Shown: positions 53,080 through 61,313 of the stretch, one piece after another | How positions within the stretch are numbered: the stretch's first letter is position 1 | How the letters are laid out: each line of letters starts with the position of its first letter | Origin: Roseiarcus sp963820795 | Lineage (GTDB): Bacteria > Pseudomonadota > Alphaproteobacteria > Rhizobiales > Beijerinckiaceae | Assembly: GCA_963820795.1 (NCBI GenBank) | Contig: CAWGBJ010000006.1 | Coordinates: forward strand, 1-64,000 | Length of the DNA: 64,000 nt | Direction of reading: 5' to 3' | Position numbers and translations under genes: made by a program | Notes under the pieces: model-generated | The model's input: the letters and a program-made list of their open reading frames with translations, nothing else | What the model was told of the DNA's origin: nothing | Database searches by the model: none

Positions 53080-54381
53080 CTAGCGCATGTTCCCGGTGTG
53101 TCCGAGCGAATACCGCCCCGGCTGGGGCCAGACCGTAAGCCCGTGCGGCATGCCGCCGACGGGGATGGTCTTCACCGAGCCGTCGTCGGTGTTGAAGGCG
53201 TAGACGACGCCGTCGTAGCGGCCCGACAGCCAGAGCCATTTGCCGTCGGCGCTCAGGTTCCCCATGTCCGGGCTACCGCCGCCCGGGATGCTCCAGTTGG
53301 CGATGATCTTGCGCGTCGCGAAGTCCATGACGGAGACGCTGCCCAGACCGTTCTTGACGCCGGCCAGATTGTGCGTGCCGCGGTTGGTGATGTAGAGCTT
53401 GGACCCGTCGCGGCTGGGATAAAGCCCGTGCGTTCCCACCCCCGTCGGGATGAAGCCGATCTCCTTGAACGCATCGCCGTCGATGACGACAAGCCCGTCC
53501 TTCAGCATGTCGGCGACAAAGAAAGCGGAGCCGTCCGGGGCGATGCGGATGTCCTGCGGCATGCCTCCGGGCGATAGTGGCAGCACTGCTTCGAGCGTAT
53601 GATGCACAAGATCGATCTTGGCGAGCGCGTTGCCATATTCGCAGGTGAAGATCGCGTAGGAGCCGTCGGGCGAGAAGTCGGCGTGGTTGACCCCGGGGCA
53701 TTTCGGCATCGCGATGTAGCCCTGCAGATCCATGGTGTGAGGGTCGCGGAATTCGAGCCGCCGCATCGCCTCCGCAACCATGATCGCCGACTTTCCGTCC
53801 GGGGTGAAATAGAGGTTGTAGGAATTGGGGACGTCGATCGCCTTGCCGAGCCGGCCTGTCTTGGGGTCGATCGGCATCACGTCGGCATGGCCGCCGCGGT
53901 AGCTGATGTCGCCGGAAATCCACAGCGTCTGCAAATCCCAGGACGGCACGATGTGCTCAGGGCTCGGGATCGCGTCGAGGCTTTCGATCAGCTTGAAGGT
54001 GGCGGGATCGATTACGTCCACCTTGCCAGTGGTAAGGTTCGGCGAGTAGACGCGCGAGAGCTGCCCAGCGACGGCGGGGCTGAACATCCCAGCGCCTGTT
54101 CCGGCGTAGACATTCTTCGGATCGACTGGGGCCGGCATCGACATGCTGGCCGGCGGCAGGTCGATCGGCTTTTCCGGCCCGAGCTGATAGGCTGCCAGCT
54201 TAATGAAGTCCGCGTCTGTCCGGCCTTGCTCGACAGCGCTGCGGCAGACGCTCGCGCATTGCGCGGCATCCGTGCAGGAGGTCGGAATGGTGAAGGAGCG
54301 GGCGGCGTCAAAACCCGCCTCGGGGCCAATCATCCCGGCGAGCGCCAAAGCCGAGGCGCCGATCCATCCGCGCAATTGCAT
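53080..54381 (-). CDS. Exported YVTN/YncE-type beta-propeller protein
   Basis: A 433-residue exported protein. A signal peptide covers residues 1-20 or so. A short Cys-rich segment follows (S-C-T-D-A-A-Q-C-A-S-V-C), then seven-bladed propeller repeats with recurring patterns such as S-P-D-G-S, T-P-D-G-K, A-P-D-G-S and S-R-D-G-S-K-L-Y. This resembles quinohemoprotein or cytochrome d1-like propellers without their enzymatic domains. The Cys pattern lacks C-x2-C-H, so no heme c is expected. The ATG at 54381 begins the signal peptide; one 18 codons earlier is possible. Function unknown. Confidence 0.78.
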   Translation of the reverse strand: MQLRGWIGASALALAGMIGPEAGFDAARSFTIPTSCTDAAQCASVCRSAVEQGRTDADFIKLAAYQLGPEKPIDLPPASMSMPAPVDPKNVYAGTGAGMFSPAVAGQLSRVYSPNLTTGKVDVIDPATFKLIESLDAIPSPEHIVPSWDLQTLWISGDISYRGGHADVMPIDPKTGRLGKAIDVPNSYNLYFTPDGKSAIMVAEAMRRLEFRDPHTMDLQGYIAMPKCPGVNHADFSPDGSYAIFTCEYGNALAKIDLVHHTLEAVLPLSPGGMPQDIRIAPDGSAFFVADMLKDGLVVIDGDAFKEIGFIPTGVGTHGLYPSRDGSKLYITNRGTHNLAGVKNGLGSVSVMDFATRKIIANWSIPGGGSPDMGNLSADGKWLWLSGRYDGVVYAFNTDDGSVKTIPVGGMPHGLTVWPQPGRYSLGHTGNMR

Positions 54382-54565
54382 TCCTAACGCCCTGTCCCAG
54401 AAAGCCTTTACATCCCCCAGGCCCTCTTTTGTCATTCCTGCGCCGGTCGCAATGACTGTTGCGTGAACGACGCTTTTCTAACGGCGGAAAACGTCCGAAG
54501 AATGGTTGGGCTTCGGCAAAGCCGTGCCGATGGCGCCGGGCCTCCCGATCGCCTATCTTTCCTCA

Positions 54566-57556
54566 ATGACCCAGCCCCGACGCCCGGTTGGCCCCGGCGA
54601 CCACGTGTTTCTCGTCGACGGTTCCTCCTTCGTCTTTCGCGCGTATTACCAGTCAATACGCCAGGATCAGAAGTATAATTACCGGATCGACCGTCTGCCA
54701 ATCGGCGCGGTGCGCCTGTTTTCGACCAAGCTTTTGCAGTTCGTCCGCGATGGGGCGGCGGGAATCAAACCCACCCATCTGGCGATCATTTTCGACAAGT
54801 CGGAAGACTCCTTCCGCCGCGAGATCTATCCCTCCTACAAGACCCACCGGCCTGACCCGCCGGCCGACCTCCTGCCGCAGTTTCCGCTGATGCGTGCGAC
54901 CGTGCGCGCCTTCGGCATGGTTCCGGTCGAGCAGGACCGCTACGAAGCCGACGACCTCATCGCCACCTATGCGCGCCAAGCCCGCGAGAGGGGCGCCGAC
55001 GTCCTGATTGTCTCGGCGGACAAGGACTTGATGCAGCTCATCGAGACTAGGGTGGCGATGTACGATCCGGCCTCGGGCGAGCGCGAGGAGCGCAAGATCG
55101 GCCTTGCCGAGGTGATGGAGTATTTCGGCGCCGGTCCTGACAAGGTCGTCGATATTCAGGCGCTCGCCGGCAACTCGACCGACAATATCCCCGGAGCGCC
55201 GGGGATCGGCGTCAAGACCGCGGCGCAGCTGATCAACGAATATGGCGACCTCGAGACCCTGCTCGCTCGTGCCGGCGAGATCAAGCAGCCGAAGCGCCGC
55301 GAAGCGCTCACCCTGCCGGAGAACATCGAGCGCATTCGCCTGTCGAAGTCGCTGGTCATCCTGGATCGCAATGTCGCGGTGGAAACCCCGCTCGATGAGC
55401 TTGCCATGCCGCAGCTCGACGGCAAGGGGCTGATCGCCTTCCTTAAGGCGATGGAACTGACCACGATTACCCGCCGGGTCGGCGAAATCTGCGGGATCGA
55501 CCCCTCCTCGATCGAGCCCGACCCGCGCTTCGTCGGCCCCGCGGGTTGGCTGGGGCGTGACGGCGAAGCGGCGCTAGCGCGGGAGCAGGACGCCATGGCC
55601 GCGGCTCGGGCGCCGTCGCCCGCGACGCCTCCGGAGGCGTCCGGCGCGGCGACGCCTGCCGATCTCGTGGAGACCCGCGCCGAGGAAGCCCGTGTCCCGA
55701 TTGACCGCGCTGCCTACAAGACCCTGCGCAGCCCCGCCGAGCTCGCCGCCTGGATTGAGCGGGCGCATGCGGAAGGCCTTGTCGCCTTCGATACCGAGAC
55801 GTCTTCGCCCGATCCGCTTAACGCCGAACTGATCGGCGTGTCTCTCGCCGTCAAGCCGGGCGAGGCCCGCTATATCCCGATCGGTCATCGCGTCGGCGCG
55901 GACGACCTCTTCGACGGCGGCGGGCTCGTCAAGGACCAGATTGGCGAGGACGAGGCCATCGCGCTCCTGAAGCCGCTGATGGAGGCGCCGGGTGTCCTGA
56001 AGATCGGCCAGAACGTCAAATTCGACATGCAGGTCTTCGCGCACCGCGGCGTCACGGTCGCGCCGATCGACGACACGATGCTGGCCTCCTACACGCTCGA
56101 CGCCGGGGCGACCGGCGAAACCCACGACGTCGACAGACTCGCTGAGCGGATTCTCGGCCAGAAGCTGACGGCCCTCGCCGACGTGGCGGGCGCGGGCCGC
56201 AACGCCATCGGCTTCGATCGCGTCCCCATCGACCGGGCGAGCGAATACGCGGCCGAGAAGGCCGACGTCGCCATTCACCTTTGGCGGGCGCTGAAGCCCC
56301 GCCTTGTCGCCGAGGGGATGACGACGGTCTACGAAACGCTGGAACGGCCGCTCGTCCCCGTGCTCGCCCGCATGGAGCGGCGCGGGATCGCCATCGACCG
56401 GGAGATGCTGTCGCGGCTCGCCGGCGATTTCGCGCAAGTGATGGCGCGGCTCGAGGACGAGATCGCCCGCATCGTCGGCGCGCCCTTCAATCCCGGCTCA
56501 CCGAAGCAGCTCGGCGATATCCTGTTTGGCAAGATGGGCCTGCCGGGCGGCAAGCGCACCGCGACCGGCGCCTGGTCGACCTCGGCCAGCGTACTCGACG
56601 ATCTCGCAGCCGAAGGCCACCAATTGCCGGCGCGCATTCTCGAATGGCGCCAGATTTCGAAGCTCAAATCGACCTACGCCGACGCGCTGCCGAGCTTCGT
56701 CAACCCGACGACGGGCCGGGTGCACACGGCCTATGCGCTCGCCTCGACGACGACCGGACGCCTGTCGTCATCGGAGCCCAACCTGCAGAATATTCCGATC
56801 CGCTCGGAGGAGGGGCGCAAGATCCGCCGAGCTTTCGTGGCCCCGAGCGGCTACAAGCTCATCTCGGCCGACTACAGTCAGATCGAGCTGAGGCTCCTGG
56901 CCCATATTGCCGACATTCCGTCCCTGAAGAAGGCCTTCGCCGACGGGCTCGACATTCACTCGATGACCGCCTCGGAAATGTTCGGCGTGCCGATCGAGGG
57001 CATGCCCGGCGAGATTAGGCGACGCGCAAAGGCGATCAACTTCGGCATCATCTACGGCATCTCCGCCTTCGGCCTCGCCAATCAGCTCGGCATTCCGCGC
57101 GAGGAGGCGGGGGCGTATATCCGAAAGTATTTCGAGCGCTTCCCGGGCATCCGCGACTATATGGACGCGACGAAGAAGACGGCGCACGCCAAGGGCTATG
57201 TGACAACCATCTTCGGCCGCAAGTGCCATTACCCCCGGATCAACGCCGCCAACGTCTCCGAGCGCGCGTTCAACGAGCGCGCGGCGATCAATGCGCCGAT
57301 CCAGGGCTCGGCCGCCGACATCATCCGCCGCGCCATGATCCGCATGGACGACGCGCTGACGGACGCGGGCCTGAGCGCCCGCATGCTGCTGACCGTGCAC
57401 GACGAACTCGTGTTCGAGGCACCCGACGAGGAGATCGAGGCGACGCTGCCGGTCGTCGCCAAGGTGATGGTCGACGCGCCGGAGCCCGCCGTCAGATTGC
57501 ACGTCCCGTTGCAAGTCGAAGCGCGCGCGGCGCAGAACTGGGACGAGGCGCATTAG
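54566..57556 (+). CDS. polA: DNA polymerase I
   Basis: A 996-residue polymerase with all three domains. The 5' nuclease (1-300) shows L-V-D-G-S-S-F-V-F-R-A-Y and D-R-Y-E-A-D-D-L. The 3'-5' exonuclease (about 395-600) keeps the acidic F-D-T-E-T, so proofreading should be active. The polymerase domain (600-996) has S-A-D-Y-S-Q-I-E-L-R-L (motif A), R-R-x-A-K-x-x-N-F-G-I-I-Y-G (motif B) and V-H-D-E-L (motif C). The ATG at 54566 matches the usual start. Confidence 0.95.
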   Translation: MTQPRRPVGPGDHVFLVDGSSFVFRAYYQSIRQDQKYNYRIDRLPIGAVRLFSTKLLQFVRDGAAGIKPTHLAIIFDKSEDSFRREIYPSYKTHRPDPPADLLPQFPLMRATVRAFGMVPVEQDRYEADDLIATYARQARERGADVLIVSADKDLMQLIETRVAMYDPASGEREERKIGLAEVMEYFGAGPDKVVDIQALAGNSTDNIPGAPGIGVKTAAQLINEYGDLETLLARAGEIKQPKRREALTLPENIERIRLSKSLVILDRNVAVETPLDELAMPQLDGKGLIAFLKAMELTTITRRVGEICGIDPSSIEPDPRFVGPAGWLGRDGEAALAREQDAMAAARAPSPATPPEASGAATPADLVETRAEEARVPIDRAAYKTLRSPAELAAWIERAHAEGLVAFDTETSSPDPLNAELIGVSLAVKPGEARYIPIGHRVGADDLFDGGGLVKDQIGEDEAIALLKPLMEAPGVLKIGQNVKFDMQVFAHRGVTVAPIDDTMLASYTLDAGATGETHDVDRLAERILGQKLTALADVAGAGRNAIGFDRVPIDRASEYAAEKADVAIHLWRALKPRLVAEGMTTVYETLERPLVPVLARMERRGIAIDREMLSRLAGDFAQVMARLEDEIARIVGAPFNPGSPKQLGDILFGKMGLPGGKRTATGAWSTSASVLDDLAAEGHQLPARILEWRQISKLKSTYADALPSFVNPTTGRVHTAYALASTTTGRLSSSEPNLQNIPIRSEEGRKIRRAFVAPSGYKLISADYSQIELRLLAHIADIPSLKKAFADGLDIHSMTASEMFGVPIEGMPGEIRRRAKAINFGIIYGISAFGLANQLGIPREEAGAYIRKYFERFPGIRDYMDATKKTAHAKGYVTTIFGRKCHYPRINAANVSERAFNERAAINAPIQGSAADIIRRAMIRMDDALTDAGLSARMLLTVHDELVFEAPDEEIEATLPVVAKVMVDAPEPAVRLHVPLQVEARAAQNWDEAH

Positions 57557-57585
57557 CGTGTCGAGGCGGCTCTTGTTCACCATCC

Positions 57586-57694
57586 GTCACTGCGAGCGAC
57601 CCCGGGCCCTAGCCTGTGGGGAGGCAATCCAAGGCCGCAGCTGCTGTCCCAGTCTCTTCGGATTGCTTCGTCGCTTATGCTCCTCGCAATGACA
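57586..57694. repeat. REP-like inverted repeat between polA and zapE
   Basis: Begins CGTCACTGCGAG and ends CTCGCAATGACAG, with AGGCAATCC and GGATTGCTTCG words facing each other inside: an imperfect palindrome of about 110 bases. Same type as 35237-35325. It may act as terminator for polA. Confidence 0.75.
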
Positions 57695-57702
57695 GCTGAC
57701 GG

Positions 57703-58872
57703 ATGACCAGCCTGTCGGAGCGCTACCGTGCGCTCGTTCTCGACCAGGGCTTCGAATACGACCCGGCGCAGGCGCTCCTCGCCGACGGGCTCGACGGGCT
57801 TTGCACGAAGCTCAAGGATTACCGGGCCGAAACGAAGCCCAGCGCCTTCGCGCGATTCATGGGTATCCAGCCGCCCCAGCCGCCCCGCGGTCTCTATGTC
57901 TACGGCGCGGTCGGGCGCGGGAAGACGATGCTGATGGATCTCTTCTTCAACGCGGTTGAGGCGCCGTTAAAGCGGCGCGCGCATTTTCATGGGTTCATGG
58001 CCGACGTGCATGCCCGCCTTCACGCCTGGCGCCAGGCGCGGAAACGCGGCGAAGTCGCCGGCGAGGACCCGATCGCTCCGGTCGCGGCGGAGCTTGCCCG
58101 CGAGGCTTCGCTCCTCTGCTTCGACGAGTTGGCGGTGCGCGACATCGCCGACGCGATGATCCTCGGGCGGTTGTTTAGGGCGCTCTTCACTGCCGGCGTC
58201 ATCGTTGTCGCGACGTCGAACGTGGCGCCGGACGATCTTTACAAGGACGGGCTGAACCGCGCGCTGTTCCTGCCTTTCATCGCGCTTTTGCGCGAGCGGC
58301 TCGACATTGTCGAGCTCGACGCGCGGACCGACTATCGGCTCGAGAAGCTGACGCGCGCGCCGGTTTATTACACGCCGCTCAGCGCCAAGGCGGACGCGGC
58401 CCTCGATCAGGCCTTCTTCGCCATGACTGGCCGCCGCCATGGCGAAGAAGCGCGAATCGAATTGCTCGGACGGTTTCTCGATGTGCCGCAGGCGGTCGAC
58501 GGCGTGGCGCGTTTCCGTTTCGAGGAGCTCTGCCGGCGCCCGCTCGGCGCGGTGGACTATCTCGAAATCGCCGACAGGTTTCATACGCTGTTCCTCGATC
58601 ACATTCCGGTCATGAGCGCGAGCGAGCGCAACGAAGCCAGGCGCTTTATCATTCTGATCGATGCGCTCTACGACATGCGGGTTAAACTGATCGCCTCGGC
58701 GGCGGCCGCGCCCGCGGCGCTTTTTGCCGACGTGGAGGGGACGGAGGCGTTCGAATTCGGGCGCTGCGCCTCGCGTCTCGTCGAGATGCGCTCGACCGAC
58801 TATCTCGCCCTCCCGCATGGCCGCGAGACCGGGCTGAGATCCGGCGACCTCGGCGGCATCGCCGAGACGTGA
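57703..58872 (+). CDS. zapE: Cell division AFG1-like ATPase ZapE
   Basis: A 389-residue AFG1/LACE1-type P-loop ATPase. In E. coli ZapE stabilises the Z ring during late division or stress. Walker A G-A-V-G-R-G-K-T-M is near 67-75, with the family F-H-G-F-M-A-D-V-H near 95 and Walker B L-L-C-F-D-E-L near 140. The conserved T-S-N-V-A-P-D-D-L-Y-K-D-G-L segment follows near 170. The length is typical. The ATG at 57703 has no strong ribosome site and lies just after the REP-like repeat. Confidence 0.93.
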   Translation: MTSLSERYRALVLDQGFEYDPAQALLADGLDGLCTKLKDYRAETKPSAFARFMGIQPPQPPRGLYVYGAVGRGKTMLMDLFFNAVEAPLKRRAHFHGFMADVHARLHAWRQARKRGEVAGEDPIAPVAAELAREASLLCFDELAVRDIADAMILGRLFRALFTAGVIVVATSNVAPDDLYKDGLNRALFLPFIALLRERLDIVELDARTDYRLEKLTRAPVYYTPLSAKADAALDQAFFAMTGRRHGEEARIELLGRFLDVPQAVDGVARFRFEELCRRPLGAVDYLEIADRFHTLFLDHIPVMSASERNEARRFIILIDALYDMRVKLIASAAAAPAALFADVEGTEAFEFGRCASRLVEMRSTDYLALPHGRETGLRSGDLGGIAET

Positions 58873-58886
58873 GGCGACGGCATCCT

Positions 58887-59702
58887 TTACGCAAGACGCT
58901 GATAGCCCGCCAAGGCCGCCCCGCGTTCTATGGCGATCACCTGCTGGTAGTCGGCCTGCGTGGTCACACGGGCGCCCTTAAGACCGAGCGCGTCGCGGGC
59001 TCGCTTCAGATCCGGTGCCGCCAACGCGTCGAACAGCGCTTCGCGGGCCGCTAGGACCGTGGCGGCGGGCAGCGCAGCGCTCGCGATGAAGGGCAGCGCG
59101 GGCGAAAGGGAGCTTTCGGCGACGACTGCGACCTTGGCCGTGAGTTCGGGGCGGGCCCGAGCCGTCAGCGCAAAGCTGACGCAGTCGATCGCCGCCAGAT
59201 CGGCCGTGCCGCCGGCGACCGCCTCGAGGCTCGCGCGATGCGAGCCGGTCGTGGCGACCGACGAGAAGAACGCCGCGCCGCCGGCGACAGGCGCGATGGT
59301 TGCGCGAAAGAGGTTCATGCCGGTATTGCTGTCCCAGGCGTTGACCGCCGCGCGGCTGCCGCGAAACGCATCGAGGTCGCGGCGCGAGTCGCTCAGCCGA
59401 CGGATTAGAAAGCTGCGGTGCGCCGTTCCTTCGCAGCCTGGAAACGCATATACCGGCGTTGCGATCAGGGCGGCGGCGGCGCTAAGCGCCGTCACATAAG
59501 GGTAGCCGCACGTCTGGCCGAAGACGAGGCGCGGGCTCCGCCACAACGCCGCGAGATCGACGCCGCGGGTGAGGCGGGCGGGCGCGTCGACGCCCCGTTC
59601 GCTTAAAGCTGCTGCGATTCTCCGCCAGAGTGCGTCGTTGGCCGGGGCCAAATCCGGATCGTCGTACATCGGCAGCGCCGCGACAAGCGCGCCGGCCGTC
59701 AT
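58887..59702 (-). CDS. PhnD-like phosphate/phosphonate-binding domain protein
   Basis: A 271-residue protein with the fold of PhnD-type periplasmic binding proteins: L-P-M-Y-D near the start, F-G-Q-T-C-G-Y-P near residue 60, then A-V-N-A-W-D-S-N-T-G-M-N near 118 and T-G-S-H-R-A-S near 150. No signal peptide is seen, and no transporter genes are adjacent, so it may act in the cytoplasm. The ATG at 59702 overlaps the desaturase stop (ATGA), which implies coexpression with a lipid-modifying enzyme. The ligand is unknown. Confidence 0.8.
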   Translation of the reverse strand: MTAGALVAALPMYDDPDLAPANDALWRRIAAALSERGVDAPARLTRGVDLAALWRSPRLVFGQTCGYPYVTALSAAAALIATPVYAFPGCEGTAHRSFLIRRLSDSRRDLDAFRGSRAAVNAWDSNTGMNLFRATIAPVAGGAAFFSSVATTGSHRASLEAVAGGTADLAAIDCVSFALTARARPELTAKVAVVAESSLSPALPFIASAALPAATVLAAREALFDALAAPDLKRARDALGLKGARVTTQADYQQVIAIERGAALAGYQRLA

Positions 59703-60622
59703 GCAGCCCGGCTGCCCCAGTCGGGGTGAACCGGGCCGTCGTGCGGTTTCATGAGATAGCGCCTCGCGACATCAAAATAGGAATTGTAGACCAATCCGCC
59801 GTTCATCGCGATCAGCGCCTTCCGGTTGAGCCGGTAGAAGGTTGGAAGCTGATACCACGGCACGCCGCCGCGCAGGTGGTGGGCGACGTGCAAATTGTTG
59901 AACAGGAAGAGCGGCCCCAGAATGCCGGCGTTCTCGACGATCGCGGTGCGTTCCCTAGCGTCAGGCATGGCCCGGTGCTCGGCGAAGGAGCGCACCATCG
60001 CCAGGCTCATGCCGGGATAGACGAAGGCGGCGAGATAAAGCCAGAGCGGCATGCCGCAGACGCAGCAGACCCAGATCACCACCGGCGCGCATTGCAGGCA
60101 ATGCCAGAAGAGGGTCTCGCGGGCCCCGGATCGGCCGCGCCACGCGCCGCCGACCTCGCGGCGAAGCCCCCGCGCCATCATCCAGGCCGGACCGATGATA
60201 ATGCGCCCGAGCAGCGTCGATTGCGCCCAGGCCAGCGCACGCCCGAGCGGCCCGAGGTCGCGCCAGCCCGCCTTGGTCCAGTAGTAGCTCTCCGGATCTT
60301 CGAACGGATCGGTCAGGTTTTGGTCCTGGTGGTGCCGGAGATGGGTCGAGCGGTAGGTCGAGAATGGCAGCCACAGCGACAGCGGCCAGACGCCAATGGC
60401 GTGGTTGACGCGACGACTCGGCGTCGGATGGCCGTGGATGATCTCATGCTGCAGATTCATCTGCCAGGCGACGGTCCACGCGCCAAGCGCAGCAAGCGCC
60501 GGCCACGGCAGCGTGCGCCAAGTCAACGTCGCCCCGAACCACAACCCGTAGATGACAATCGCCAGCGCGATCGTCGGCCACTCGACCCTCCGGCCGAGTG
60601 ACGGAAGCTCCACGATCTCCAC
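59699..60622 (-). CDS. Fatty acid desaturase family protein
   Basis: A 307-residue membrane di-iron enzyme. The three His boxes are present: H-E-I-I-H near 59-63, H-L-R-H-H near 95-99 and H-V-A-H-H near 240. Membrane helices lie around 18-50 and 175-205. Relatives act on acyl chains, carotenoids or alkanes; the class here is not resolved. A GTG start at 60622 is chosen, with GGGGAGATAAGAG upstream. It is translated just before the PhnD-like gene, overlapping by four bases. Confidence 0.88.
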   Translation of the reverse strand: MEIVELPSLGRRVEWPTIALAIVIYGLWFGATLTWRTLPWPALAALGAWTVAWQMNLQHEIIHGHPTPSRRVNHAIGVWPLSLWLPFSTYRSTHLRHHQDQNLTDPFEDPESYYWTKAGWRDLGPLGRALAWAQSTLLGRIIIGPAWMMARGLRREVGGAWRGRSGARETLFWHCLQCAPVVIWVCCVCGMPLWLYLAAFVYPGMSLAMVRSFAEHRAMPDARERTAIVENAGILGPLFLFNNLHVAHHLRGGVPWYQLPTFYRLNRKALIAMNGGLVYNSYFDVARRYLMKPHDGPVHPDWGSRAA

Positions 60623-60727
60623 CTCTTATCTCCCCAGAATCCGGGGCGATTTCCGCCGCTTTCGCCCCGAATCGCGCTCCAAGAGATCACTGTTCGCGCC
60701 AGTCGACAATGCGACAAAAGGGCGCCT

Positions 60728-60747
60728 GGCAAGAATATTTTCTTGCC
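60728..60747 (-). terminator. Short perfect inverted repeat between GNAT and desaturase genes
   Basis: Arms GGCAAGAA and TTCTTGCC with a four-base loop, 25 bases downstream of the GNAT gene stop. On the minus strand a short TTTT follows within about 10 bases. It could end the zwf-GNAT transcript or be an operator for the desaturase gene, whose start is 106 bases away. Confidence 0.45.
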
Positions 60748-60771
60748 GCTCGGTAAATTTTTCGTTGCCAG

Positions 60772-61269
60772 TCAGGCGCCCCGCGCCTCGCCTTGGGCTG
60801 CCGCAAGGGCGCCGGGTTCGAGTTCGCAATAGAGGAGACGAGCCGGGTCGACCGGGCCTGGCAGCGAGATACGGCCGGCGGGGACCGGACGAAATCCCAT
60901 GCGCGCGTAATAGGGCTCGTCGCCGACCAGAACGACGAGCGCGGCGCCCGCCGCCTTGGCCGCTTCGAGCGAACGCACCACCAGAGCCTCGCCGATGCCC
61001 TGGCTGCGGAACACCGGTTCGACGATGAGCGGCCCGAGCAGCAGCGCCGGCGCCGTGCCGATGACGATCGGGGTCATGGCGACGGCGCCGACCATCAGCG
61101 TGCCGACGCGCGCGACAAAGGAGAGCCGCGGATCGGGGTCGGCCTGCTCGCGGATGCGATAGGCGCTGCGGGCGAACCGCCCGGGGCCGAACACGCGCTC
61201 GTTCAGGTGCTGGATCGCCTCGGCGTCGTCAGCCGTCTCGGGTTCGAGTACGAGGGGAAGGTCGGTCAT
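60772..61269 (-). CDS. GNAT family N-acetyltransferase
   Basis: A 165-residue acetyltransferase of the GNAT fold, similar to putative YhbS-type proteins. The acetyl-CoA motif A is seen as L-I-V-E-P-V-F-R-S-Q-G-I-G-E-A-L near 84-98, and the later L-V-G-D-E-P-Y-Y-A-R-M-G-F-R near 118-131 is typical of the YhbS group. The substrate is unknown. The ATG at 61269 is weakly supported by a ribosome site. It is 44 bases downstream of zwf on the same strand. Confidence 0.9.
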   Translation of the reverse strand: MTDLPLVLEPETADDAEAIQHLNERVFGPGRFARSAYRIREQADPDPRLSFVARVGTLMVGAVAMTPIVIGTAPALLLGPLIVEPVFRSQGIGEALVVRSLEAAKAAGAALVVLVGDEPYYARMGFRPVPAGRISLPGPVDPARLLYCELEPGALAAAQGEARGA

Positions 61270-61313
61270 GCCCGCAGGCGAATAGCATGCCGGGCAGACT
61301 CGCGGGAACGGCT

